Source of the DNA: an uncultured Ruminococcus sp.
Lineage (GTDB): Bacteria; Bacillota; Clostridia; Oscillospirales; Ruminococcaceae
Assembly (NCBI RefSeq): GCF_934476685.1
Contig: NZ_CAKSNX010000002.1
Span: 310,001 to 374,000 of the forward strand
Reading direction: 5' to 3'
DNA length: 64,000 nucleotides
The position numbers and the translations under genes were made by a program. Below the pieces are notes generated by a model. It was given only the letters and a program-made list of their open reading frames with translations, was not told where the DNA came from and made no database searches. Of the stretch, positions 55,302-63,242 are shown piece by piece (the first letter of the stretch is position 1; each line of letters opens with the position of its first letter).

Positions 55302-56618
55302 TTGGGAAATTCCAGGAAATTTGTTGTGAAACTTCTTACAAGTATAGATGATAACAGCTCATACTCAAATATCCTGCTTGACGAAGCTTTAAAAAGAAGC
55401 AGTCTTACACCGCAGGATAAGAAGTTTGCTACTGCACTGTTTTATGGTGTGCTTGAGAGAAGATATACTCTTGACGAGATAATAAAGAGTTTATCTCAAA
55501 ATCCTAAAAATCTGATAAATCATACTGTCAGAAATATACTGCGTACGGGCCTTTATCAGCTGAAATATATGGATTCGGTACCAGATTCAGCTGCCGTTGA
55601 TGAGGCTGTAAAGCTTGCTAAAAAGAACAGAAATCCTGCTATTCCAGGGTTCGTCAATGCAATGCTCAGAGCTTTTATCAGAAATGATAAAAAACTTCCT
55701 CAGGGTAATAATGATATTGAAAATCTTGCTATTGAATATTCATGTCCAGTGTGGCTAGTTGAAAAATGGGATAGTGAATACGGCAGGCAAATGACGATCA
55801 ATATGTTAAGCAGTTCACTCGGACGTGCGCCTACTGTTGTAAAGGTGAATACATTGACAGATGATTTTAATGATACTCTTGATGTGCTATTGGCTGACGG
55901 TGCGACTTTTGAACGAAACAGTATGGTGAAAAATTCACTTAATGTTTGTTTTGCAGGCGGCGCTGAAGAAACAACTGCATACAAAGAGGGAAGATTTCAT
56001 GTTCAGGATCTTTCAAGTCAGCTTTGCTGTGCAGCACTTGATCCGCAAGAGGGGGATACAGTATTGGATCTTTGCTCTGCTCCAGGCGGTAAGACATTTA
56101 CGATAGCCGAACTTATGAATAATAAGGGAAAAGTAATGGCTTTTGATCTTCATGCTAATCGTGTGCGGCTTATCAAATCTGGTGCAGAACGTTTAGGTTT
56201 AGATATTGTTGAAGCTTCTGTCAACAATGCAAAAGAGTTTAACAATGATCTTCCAATGGCTGACAGAGTGCTTTGTGATGTTCCATGTTCTGGACTGGGT
56301 GTTATAAGACGTAAGCCTGAAATAAAATATAAAGACCCAGCTGAGTTTGAGCGTTTGCCTGATATTCAATATAAAATACTTGACACTTCATCGACATACG
56401 TTAAAGTCGGCGGCACACTGGTATATTCCACTTGTACTCTTTCAAGGGCGGAAAATGATAATGTTGCTGATAAGTTTTTAGAGGAACATAGTGAATTTGA
56501 GCCTGCTCCACTTGGTTCTGTATTTAGTGTAAATTCTGACAAGTGCAGAATTTCTATTACACCTGCTGAGTATAATTCTGACGGATTTTTTATAGCAAAA
56601 TTCGTCCGTCGGAGGTGA
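55302..56618 (+). CDS. rsmB: 16S rRNA (cytosine967-C5)-methyltransferase
   Basis: A 438-residue protein with an N-terminal NusB-like domain (AVDEAVKLAKKNRNPAIPGFVNAMLR) and a C-terminal Fmu domain: CSAPGGKTFT (SAM), DVPCSGLGVIRRKPEIK and the catalytic YSTCTLSRAEND. It methylates C967 of 16S rRNA. The start is TTG at 55302 with GGAGGT 7 nt upstream. Confidence 0.95.
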   Translation: MGNSRKFVVKLLTSIDDNSSYSNILLDEALKRSSLTPQDKKFATALFYGVLERRYTLDEIIKSLSQNPKNLINHTVRNILRTGLYQLKYMDSVPDSAAVDEAVKLAKKNRNPAIPGFVNAMLRAFIRNDKKLPQGNNDIENLAIEYSCPVWLVEKWDSEYGRQMTINMLSSSLGRAPTVVKVNTLTDDFNDTLDVLLADGATFERNSMVKNSLNVCFAGGAEETTAYKEGRFHVQDLSSQLCCAALDPQEGDTVLDLCSAPGGKTFTIAELMNNKGKVMAFDLHANRVRLIKSGAERLGLDIVEASVNNAKEFNNDLPMADRVLCDVPCSGLGVIRRKPEIKYKDPAEFERLPDIQYKILDTSSTYVKVGGTLVYSTCTLSRAENDNVADKFLEEHSEFEPAPLGSVFSVNSDKCRISITPAEYNSDGFFIAKFVRRR

Positions 56619-56621
56619 CAT

Positions 56622-57665
56622 ATGCTTATATATAATGATGGTAAAATTGATATTTTAAGTCTTTTGCCAAATGAACTTGAAGAACAGCTTTTAGCACTTG
56701 GAGAGAAAAAATTTCGTGCTAAACAGATCTTTAACTGGCTGCACGTAAAAAGAGTGCAAAGTTTTGATGATATGACTAATCTTTCTGTACAATTACGAAA
56801 CCTGCTGAAAGAAAAATTTTGTCTAAAATCACTATTTATAGCAAAAAGACTTGAATCTAATACCGATAATACTGTAAAATATCTATATAGATTAAATGAC
56901 GGCAATCATATAGAATCTGTAATAATGGAATACAGCTATGGCAATACGATCTGTGTGTCAACTCAGGTCGGCTGTAAAATGGGCTGCAGGTTCTGTGCCT
57001 CAACTATTGCAGGCTATAAAAGAAGCCTTACGGCGTCTGAGATCTTACTTCAAATATATGAATCTGAACGTGACAGCGGTCGAAAGATCTCAGGTGTGGT
57101 GCTTATGGGAATAGGCGAACCGCTTGACAATTTTGAAAATGTTGTTGACTTTTTAAGGCTGCTTTCTGATGAAAACGGAACGAATATGTCATTGCGGCAC
57201 GTTTCTGTATCGACCTGCGGAATCGTTCCACGGATATATGAACTTGCTGAACTTAAGCTTGGCATAACGCTTTCTATTTCACTTCACGCTTCAAATAATC
57301 AGGCTAGAAGTGAGATCATGCCGATAAATGACAGGTATGATATAAATGAGCTTCTGACTGCTTGCAGACATTATTTTAAAGTCACAGGCAGAAGGATATC
57401 TTTTGAATATGCTTTGATCGACGGGCATAACGATTCAAGGAAAGATGCAGAAGAACTTGCAGATCTGCTGAAGAATTTTGTCTGTCATGTAAATATAATC
57501 CCAGTTAATAAGATAAAGGAACGCAATTACCGTTCTGACAGAAAATCTGCCAACAGATTCCGACAGTATCTTGAGGATCTTGGCATAAATGCTACGGTGA
57601 GAAGGACGCTTGGTGCAGATATTGACGCAGCCTGTGGTCAGCTCAGACGTGAGTATGAGATTTAA
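56622..57665 (+). CDS. rlmN: dual-specificity 23S rRNA/tRNA (adenine-C2)-methyltransferase
   Basis: A 347-residue radical SAM enzyme. The iron-sulfur motif is CKMGCRFC; MGIGEPLDNFENV and STCGIVPRIYELA (mechanistic Cys) are also present, with the second catalytic Cys near the end (DIDAACGQLR). It makes 2-methyladenosine in 23S rRNA and some tRNAs. It follows rsmB by 3 nt. Confidence 0.97.
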   Translation: MLIYNDGKIDILSLLPNELEEQLLALGEKKFRAKQIFNWLHVKRVQSFDDMTNLSVQLRNLLKEKFCLKSLFIAKRLESNTDNTVKYLYRLNDGNHIESVIMEYSYGNTICVSTQVGCKMGCRFCASTIAGYKRSLTASEILLQIYESERDSGRKISGVVLMGIGEPLDNFENVVDFLRLLSDENGTNMSLRHVSVSTCGIVPRIYELAELKLGITLSISLHASNNQARSEIMPINDRYDINELLTACRHYFKVTGRRISFEYALIDGHNDSRKDAEELADLLKNFVCHVNIIPVNKIKERNYRSDRKSANRFRQYLEDLGINATVRRTLGADIDAACGQLRREYEI

Positions 57666-57692
57666 TTGAATCAAAGAAGGGTGGTGAGCTGT

Positions 57693-58421
57693 TTGTTTTT
57701 GGCATCGGCTACTGATATAGGCAAAAGAAGAAGTGAAAATCAGGACAGAGTCCGTGCAGAATTTCTTGACGAAAATACTGCTGTTGCAGTTGTCTGCGAC
57801 GGAATGGGCGGTGCAGCGTCTGGCGGCGTTGCAAGTCAGGTCGCTATTGACGCTTTTATGCAAAGGATACATGAAAATTTCCGTAAGGATATGAATGTAA
57901 ATTCCATTAGGAATATGCTGATGAATGCTGTGCATTTTGCCAATACTATCGTGTATGAAAAAAGCCGTGAAGATATCGACAAAAACGGTATGGGTACGAC
58001 TTGCGTAGCGGTATTGGTTATCGAAAAGAGCATTTATGCAGTAAATGTCGGCGACAGCCGTGCATATCTTATGGACGATGACGGAATAAGACAGATCACT
58101 ACCGATCACACATATGTGGAAATGCTCCGCAGAAGCGGTCAGATCACAGACGAAGAAGCAGAAAATCACCCTATGAAAAATGTTATCACTAAGGCGGTGG
58201 GAGTTGAACCTGACGTTGAAGTGGATTACTTTGAAATTGAGGAAAAAGAAAACTTCTCTGTTCTGCTTTGTTCGGACGGATTGTCGGGCTACTGTGACGA
58301 ACAGCTTATCTACGATACTGTGTTTGGAAATAATCTGGATGATGCGGTAGCTTCGCTTATAGATCATTCAAACGAAATGGGCGGACGTGATAATATTTCA
58401 GCCGCTGTTATAGCAAATTAA
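57693..58421 (+). CDS. prpC: PP2C-type protein serine/threonine phosphatase
   Basis: A 242-residue PP2C phosphatase: ATDIGKRRSENQDRV, VVCDGMGGAASGGVAS (metal Asp), VGDSRAY, TKAVGVEPDVEVD, LLCSDGLSGYC and GGRDNISAAVI. It dephosphorylates targets of the kinase encoded next. The open frame begins with TTG 57666 right after the rlmN stop, but AAGGGTGG at 57677-57684 fits a TTG start at 57693, giving MFLASATDIG as in homologues. Confidence 0.93.
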   Translation: MFLASATDIGKRRSENQDRVRAEFLDENTAVAVVCDGMGGAASGGVASQVAIDAFMQRIHENFRKDMNVNSIRNMLMNAVHFANTIVYEKSREDIDKNGMGTTCVAVLVIEKSIYAVNVGDSRAYLMDDDGIRQITTDHTYVEMLRRSGQITDEEAENHPMKNVITKAVGVEPDVEVDYFEIEEKENFSVLLCSDGLSGYCDEQLIYDTVFGNNLDDAVASLIDHSNEMGGRDNISAAVIAN

Positions 58422-58452
58422 GTAAACAATTAATATATAGGAGTTGAATAAA

Positions 58453-60567
58453 ATGGATTCTAACATCGGTAAGAAGCTTGACGGCAGATATGAAATCACA
58501 GAACTTATCGGCGTTGGCGGTATGGCTGATGTCTATAAGGCTAATGACGTAATGGAAAACCGTACAGTTGCTGTTAAAATTCTTAAACCTGAATTCTCTC
58601 AGAATGAAGAGTTTCTGAGAAGATTCAGAAATGAGAGCAAGGCTATTGCTGTGCTTTCACACCCTAACATCGTAAAAATATATGACGTAGGATTTACTGA
58701 CGAGATTCAGTTTATCGTTATGGAGTATATTGACGGTATTACTCTTAAAGAATTTATTGAACAGCAGGGAGTACTCAAGTGGAAAGATGCTCTGCATTTT
58801 GTGACACAGATACTCAGAGCGCTTCAGCACGCACATGATAAGGGTATTGTACACAGAGATATCAAGCCGCAGAATATCATGCTCTTTACTGATGGCACTA
58901 TAAAGGTAATGGACTTTGGTATTGCAAGATTTTCAAGGATCGACGGCAAGACCCTTTCCGATAAGACTATCGGATCAGTTCATTATATTTCACCTGAACA
59001 GGCAAGAGGTGATATGACTGATGAGCGTTCAGATATCTATTCAGTAGGCGTAATGCTTTATGAAATGCTTACTGGCAGAAAGCCTTTTGACGGTGAAAAC
59101 CCTGTTGCTATCGCTCTGAAACATATGCAGGAAACGGCTGTAAGTCCTAGAGAGATCATGCCTTCTATACCTGAGGCACTTGAAGAGATCGTGATCCATG
59201 CAATGAAAAGAGATCCTGCAAGACGTTATCAGTCAGCAGCTGAGATGATAAGAGATATCGACACATTCAAGCTCAATCAGTCAGTTGTATTCGGTTATAA
59301 GGATGCAGCACCGAGCGTGTATGAACCGCCTGTTGAACATATCAACGATCAGTATGATGATTATGATGACCAGTATGACGATGATGATATTTCAGATGAT
59401 GAAGATGAGGACGATGAAGAGGACGAAAAGAAGCGTTCATATGTTGTTCCGATACTTCTTGCTGTAACAGTAGCAGTTGTAATTATTGCAGCGTTTGTTA
59501 TCGGCTGGGTAGTAATTAAGTCATTTGCAGGAAACGGCAGTATCCATACAGGAACAGTTACTCTTCCTAACTTTGTCGGAAAGAATATTGTTCAGGTCGA
59601 GCAGGACTGGAAGGATAAGCTTAAGTTTGATCTTGTAAATGAATATAATGACGAGTATGATGAGGGTATCATATTCTGGCAGAGCCAGTCAGCAGGTAAG
59701 TCAGTTAAGGAAGGCTATACTCTTACGATCAAGGTATCTAAGGGTAAGCAGATGACTATAATCCCTGATATGAATGGTTCAGAGTCTGAGGTCGCTCAGA
59801 GTGAACTTAAAGCAGCAGGCTTTACAGTAGTTCTGAGAACTATGTTTGATGATTCAGTAGCAGAAGGCCTTGTTATCAAGACAGAGCCAGCAGCAGGCAA
59901 GGAATATCCTGTCGGCGGTTCTGTAACAGTTTTTGTAAGTAAGGGCCCTGTTGATACTAAGGTAAAGGTTCCTGGCGTTGTTGGTATGACTAAGGAAAAG
60001 GCTATTGCAGCACTTAAGGAGAATAAGCTCACACCTAAGGTCGAAGAAATCGCACACGAGGGTGATAAGGGCAAGGTTGTTGACCAGTCTATTGATAAGG
60101 GCGAAAAGGTAGACAGAGATACAGAAGTAACGATCTATGTTTCAACAGGTGAAACTGATCCGGTTGACCTGACGATCGCACTTCCGATGCCGACTGGTAT
60201 CCACGGTTCATATTCTATCGAAGTCTACAAGAATGGAAACGTTGCTTATACCCAGCCTATTGCTAGTGGTGAAACAGTTGCGGGAAGCACAGTAAATATT
60301 GATATCACAGGTAAGAAGAAAGAAACTCTTACAATTTCTATCAGAAATAATGAAACAGGAAGAACTGTAAACTACGCAGTATATGACATCGACTATGATG
60401 AAAAGACTGTAAAGCTTAATGGTTCACTGAATGAGTCAGGACTTCTTGATATCACACCAACTACCACAACTACTACAACCGAAGAAACTACCACAACAAC
60501 TACTACAACTACAACACAGGCTCCTGTTGAACCGCCACAGACGGAAAATACAGATGAGCAGCAGTAA
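58453..60567 (+). CDS. prkC: Stk1/PrkC-type serine/threonine kinase with PASTA domains
   Basis: A 704-residue receptor kinase. The kinase domain (about 13-275) has GVGGMADVYKA, Lys42 in VAVKIL, HRDIKPQNIM, DFGIARF and GSVHYISPEQ. An acidic run rich in Asp/Glu precedes a single membrane helix (about 334-357). Three PASTA domains (about 370-575) sense muropeptides or lipid II. Then comes an extra beta-type domain (from VDLTIALPMPTG) and a poly-Thr tail ending in APVEPPQTENTDEQQ. The last two are additions to the Bacillus plan. AGGAG 8 nt upstream supports ATG 58453. Confidence 0.96.
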   Translation: MDSNIGKKLDGRYEITELIGVGGMADVYKANDVMENRTVAVKILKPEFSQNEEFLRRFRNESKAIAVLSHPNIVKIYDVGFTDEIQFIVMEYIDGITLKEFIEQQGVLKWKDALHFVTQILRALQHAHDKGIVHRDIKPQNIMLFTDGTIKVMDFGIARFSRIDGKTLSDKTIGSVHYISPEQARGDMTDERSDIYSVGVMLYEMLTGRKPFDGENPVAIALKHMQETAVSPREIMPSIPEALEEIVIHAMKRDPARRYQSAAEMIRDIDTFKLNQSVVFGYKDAAPSVYEPPVEHINDQYDDYDDQYDDDDISDDEDEDDEEDEKKRSYVVPILLAVTVAVVIIAAFVIGWVVIKSFAGNGSIHTGTVTLPNFVGKNIVQVEQDWKDKLKFDLVNEYNDEYDEGIIFWQSQSAGKSVKEGYTLTIKVSKGKQMTIIPDMNGSESEVAQSELKAAGFTVVLRTMFDDSVAEGLVIKTEPAAGKEYPVGGSVTVFVSKGPVDTKVKVPGVVGMTKEKAIAALKENKLTPKVEEIAHEGDKGKVVDQSIDKGEKVDRDTEVTIYVSTGETDPVDLTIALPMPTGIHGSYSIEVYKNGNVAYTQPIASGETVAGSTVNIDITGKKKETLTISIRNNETGRTVNYAVYDIDYDEKTVKLNGSLNESGLLDITPTTTTTTTEETTTTTTTTTTQAPVEPPQTENTDEQQ

Positions 60568-60576
60568 GTGTGAGTT

Positions 60577-61461
60577 ATGAATGGTATAATAACGAAAGCA
60601 ATCGGAGGTCTCTACACAGTAGAAGCCTCCGAAGGCATTTATGAATGTAAAGCAAGGGGCATTTTCCGTAAAAAACAGATCTCACCTGTATGCGGTGATA
60701 ATGTTGAAATACTGATCGAAAAAGACGGCTCTTGTGTGATAAATGAGATATATCCGAGAAAATCAGTACTTATACGGCCACCGCTGGCTAATCTTGATAT
60801 ACTTGGATTTGTGTGTGCTACCTGTGAGCCTAAGCCTAATCTTCTTCTGCTCGATAAGTTTATAGTTATTGCTGAATACAAAAAAATCACTCCTATAATT
60901 GTTTTTACTAAGATAGATAAACAGAGCAGTAAGGAATATTCTGATATATACAAAAAGGCTGGGATTCAGGTATACGAAGTTGATAATTTAAGCGGTGACG
61001 GCGCACAGGCTGTAAAGGCTGCGCTGCAAGGTAAACTTTCAGCATTTACGGGAAATACGGGAGTAGGGAAGTCCTCGCTTTTGAACAATATGTTCCCTCA
61101 ACTGGAGCTTGCTACGAATGAGATAAGTAAGAAGCTTGGAAGAGGTAAACATACTACAAGGCACGTTGAGCTTTATAAGCTTGACGGCGGCGGATACATT
61201 GCTGATACGCCAGGTTTTTCATCTTTTGATACAAACCGCTATGATATTATTTTCAAAGATGAGCTTGCAGATTGTTTCATAGAATTCAGAGATTATACAG
61301 ACAAATGTAAATTTCCGAATTGCAGTCACACAAAAGAAAAGGGCTGTGCAGTTATCAATGCTGTCAAAGAAGGAAAAATAGCACAGTCACGCTTTGACAG
61401 TTATGCTGAGATGTATGAGCAGGCAAAGCAGCTGAAAGAGTGGGAGTTTAAGAATGAGTAA
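60577..61461 (+). CDS. rsgA: ribosome small-subunit-dependent GTPase A
   Basis: A 294-residue circularly permuted GTPase: OB domain at the N-terminus, G4 FTKIDK, then G1 GNTGVGKSSLLNN, G3 DTPGFSSFD and the C-terminal zinc motif CKFPNCSHTKEKGC. It checks late 30S maturation. AGTGTGAGTT lies before the ATG; the ribosome binding site is weak, consistent with coupling to prkC. It overlaps thiN by 8 nt. Confidence 0.97.
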   Translation: MNGIITKAIGGLYTVEASEGIYECKARGIFRKKQISPVCGDNVEILIEKDGSCVINEIYPRKSVLIRPPLANLDILGFVCATCEPKPNLLLLDKFIVIAEYKKITPIIVFTKIDKQSSKEYSDIYKKAGIQVYEVDNLSGDGAQAVKAALQGKLSAFTGNTGVGKSSLLNNMFPQLELATNEISKKLGRGKHTTRHVELYKLDGGGYIADTPGFSSFDTNRYDIIFKDELADCFIEFRDYTDKCKFPNCSHTKEKGCAVINAVKEGKIAQSRFDSYAEMYEQAKQLKEWEFKNE

Positions 61462-62089
61462 AAACTGCATTATCTTTGCAGGCGGAGAACCTGTCAGCAG
61501 AAAGATGATCTATTCATATCTTCCTAAAGAGCCATATGTGATATGCGCTGATAAGGGTTGGGAGCTTGCGGATAAAAATGATATAAAGCCTGATCTGGTG
61601 ATCGGTGATTTTGATTCGTCGCTAAAGCCTGAAAATGAACCGACCAAGGTTTATCCGGTTGAAAAAGATGATACAGATCTAATGCTCGCCATAAAGGAGG
61701 GCATTGCGCTTGGTTATAATGATTTTACGATTTTTGGCGCAACAGGCGGAAGATTTGACCATATGATAGGAAATATCCAAAGCCTTGCGTATCTGCTCGA
61801 ACATAATTGTGTCGGAAGAATAATATCAGACAGCGAACGTATACAGCTGCTTTCACCCGGAAAATATAATATTTATCCGATAAAAGATTTTTCACTTTCC
61901 CTTGCCGCCTATTCTGAAATAGTCGGAGGGCTGAGCATAAAGGGTGCTAAATATGAAGTAGATGATTGCGTTCTCACCAATAACTTTCCGCTTGGTATAT
62001 CAAATAAAATTACGGCAGATCATGCTGAAATTGAGTTTAATAAGGGTGTTTTGCTGGTAATACAGTCTGATCTATGCACCAAATTCTGA
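61454..62089 (+). CDS. thiN: thiamine diphosphokinase
   Basis: A 211-residue kinase with CADKGWELADKNDIKPDLVIGDFDS, VEKDDTDLMLAIKEGI and GATGGRFDHMIGNIQ, all family signatures. It converts thiamine to thiamine diphosphate using ATP. In Bacillus rpe lies between rsgA and thiN; here the two overlap. Confidence 0.95.
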   Translation: MSKNCIIFAGGEPVSRKMIYSYLPKEPYVICADKGWELADKNDIKPDLVIGDFDSSLKPENEPTKVYPVEKDDTDLMLAIKEGIALGYNDFTIFGATGGRFDHMIGNIQSLAYLLEHNCVGRIISDSERIQLLSPGKYNIYPIKDFSLSLAAYSEIVGGLSIKGAKYEVDDCVLTNNFPLGISNKITADHAEIEFNKGVLLVIQSDLCTKF

Positions 62090-62132
62090 AGAATGAATAT
62101 TATGTACTATAACTTATATGGAGGTTTTACTT

Positions 62133-62216
62133 ATGAAAGTTGTAGTTGTAAAAAGCCCTAAGGCTCTGTCAGGAATTCTCAGAATGATTTTTAAGATAAA
62201 ACGTGATACAGAATAA
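62133..62216 (+). CDS. spoVM: stage V sporulation protein M
   Basis: A 27-residue ORF read directly from the sequence: MKVVVVKSPKALSGILRMIF followed by KIKRDTE. It fits Bacillus SpoVM in length, the early Lys-x-Pro-Lys (KSPK versus KLPK), the Pro-Lys-x-Leu/Gly-Gly-Ile amphipathic helix and a basic end. SpoVM recognises the convex forespore membrane and anchors the SpoIVA coat platform. GGAGG at 62120-62124 stands 8 nt before ATG, and it lies just after thiN, exactly its conserved position. A terminator follows. Confidence 0.9.
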   Translation: MKVVVVKSPKALSGILRMIFKIKRDTE

Positions 62217-62234
62217 AAATTTTCAATTGATCTT

Positions 62235-62275
62235 GTCCGCAGGATAGTTTTCCTGCGGATGTTTTATTTTGTAAA
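62235..62275 (+). terminator. terminator after spoVM
   Basis: Stem TCCGCAGGA / TCCTGCGGA with a 6-nt loop, then TGTTTTATTTT. Confidence 0.85.
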
Positions 62276-62301
62276 AAGCCTGAAAAATAGGGCATCTGTC
62301 A

Positions 62302-62330
62302 TTGACAAAACACACTGTAAATGATATAAT
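62302..62330 (+). promoter_or_regulatory. consensus promoter of the glycosyltransferase genes
   Basis: Exact TTGACA (62302-62307), 17-nt spacer, exact TATAAT (62325-62330). Confidence 0.85.
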
Positions 62331-62396
62331 AATATAGATTGTAAAATGTATTTTTGTATGTTTTATGATAATAATTATTGTGAGGTGGTGTGCGCT

Positions 62397-63242
62397 GTGT
62401 CAACTATGATAAAGAATAATGTTAAGCTTCCTGAATACAGCGTGCTTATGTCTGTATATGCAGGAGAAAAGCCGGAATTTTTGAGAGCAAGTATTCAAAG
62501 CATGATGGATCAGACATATCTTACAAATGACTTTGTATTAGTTTGTGACGGAAATCTTACAACTGAGCTGGATAGTGTTGTTACTGAGTTTGAGGATAAC
62601 TATGAGTGTTTTCATCCGCTGCGTATGTCTAAAAAAGTTGGTACTGGAAAATGTGCCAATGCAGGAATTGATAAATGCGTAAACGAATATATCGTTAAGA
62701 TGGATTCTGATGATGTTGCATTGCCTAACAGATGCGAGGTTTCGCTTTACACAATGGCTAAACACCCTGAAATAGATATACTTGGTGCATATATTGAAGA
62801 GTTTGACAGCGAAGAAGGCAGCTTTATTGCAGTCAGAAAAACACCTTTGAGTCATAAGGAGATAAAAAAATATTCAAAGCGCAGAAATCCGTTTAATAAT
62901 CAGACTCTTGTTTATAAGAAATCTTTAGCAAAAAAATGCGGAGGATATTCTGATATAAAACGCTGTGAGGATTATGATTTTGTTGTCAGAATGCTTGCGG
63001 CAGGCGCAAGAGGAAGAAATCTTGGACGTGTGCTTGTTCGTTACAGAGTTACAAAAGGCAATTATGAACGCAGAAAGAACTGGGCAAACACAAAATCATT
63101 TATAAACGTTCGCTGGAGGATATACCGTTCCGGCTATTCAAAGCTTAGTGATTTTCTTATACCATGCCTAGGACAGCTTGTAATATTCCTGCTGCCTGCA
63201 TCAATGACAGGAAAGATATATAAGAGGTTTTTACGAGGCTGA
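62397..63242 (+). CDS. family 2 glycosyltransferase
   Basis: A 281-residue GT-A enzyme: YSVLMSVYAGEKPEFLRASIQSMMDQT at the start, NAGIDKCVNEYIVKMDSDDVALPNR with the DxD metal motif, and KRCEDYDFVVRMLAAGARG as the acceptor region. The C-terminal hydrophobic stretch (LSDFLIPCLGQLVIFLLPASM) suggests membrane association. It transfers a sugar onto a surface glycan; donor unknown. GAGGTGG at 62382-62388 fits a GTG start at 62397; ATG 62406 is an alternative. It overlaps the next gene by one base (ATGA). Confidence 0.9.
   Translation: MSTMIKNNVKLPEYSVLMSVYAGEKPEFLRASIQSMMDQTYLTNDFVLVCDGNLTTELDSVVTEFEDNYECFHPLRMSKKVGTGKCANAGIDKCVNEYIVKMDSDDVALPNRCEVSLYTMAKHPEIDILGAYIEEFDSEEGSFIAVRKTPLSHKEIKKYSKRRNPFNNQTLVYKKSLAKKCGGYSDIKRCEDYDFVVRMLAAGARGRNLGRVLVRYRVTKGNYERRKNWANTKSFINVRWRIYRSGYSKLSDFLIPCLGQLVIFLLPASMTGKIYKRFLRG

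Noticed and set aside
57435..58367. 310-codon minus-strand frame opposite rlmN and prpC
   Set aside because: It overlaps two well-supported genes, and its Cys/His/Ile-rich translation has no family features; it is a shadow of the plus-strand codons.
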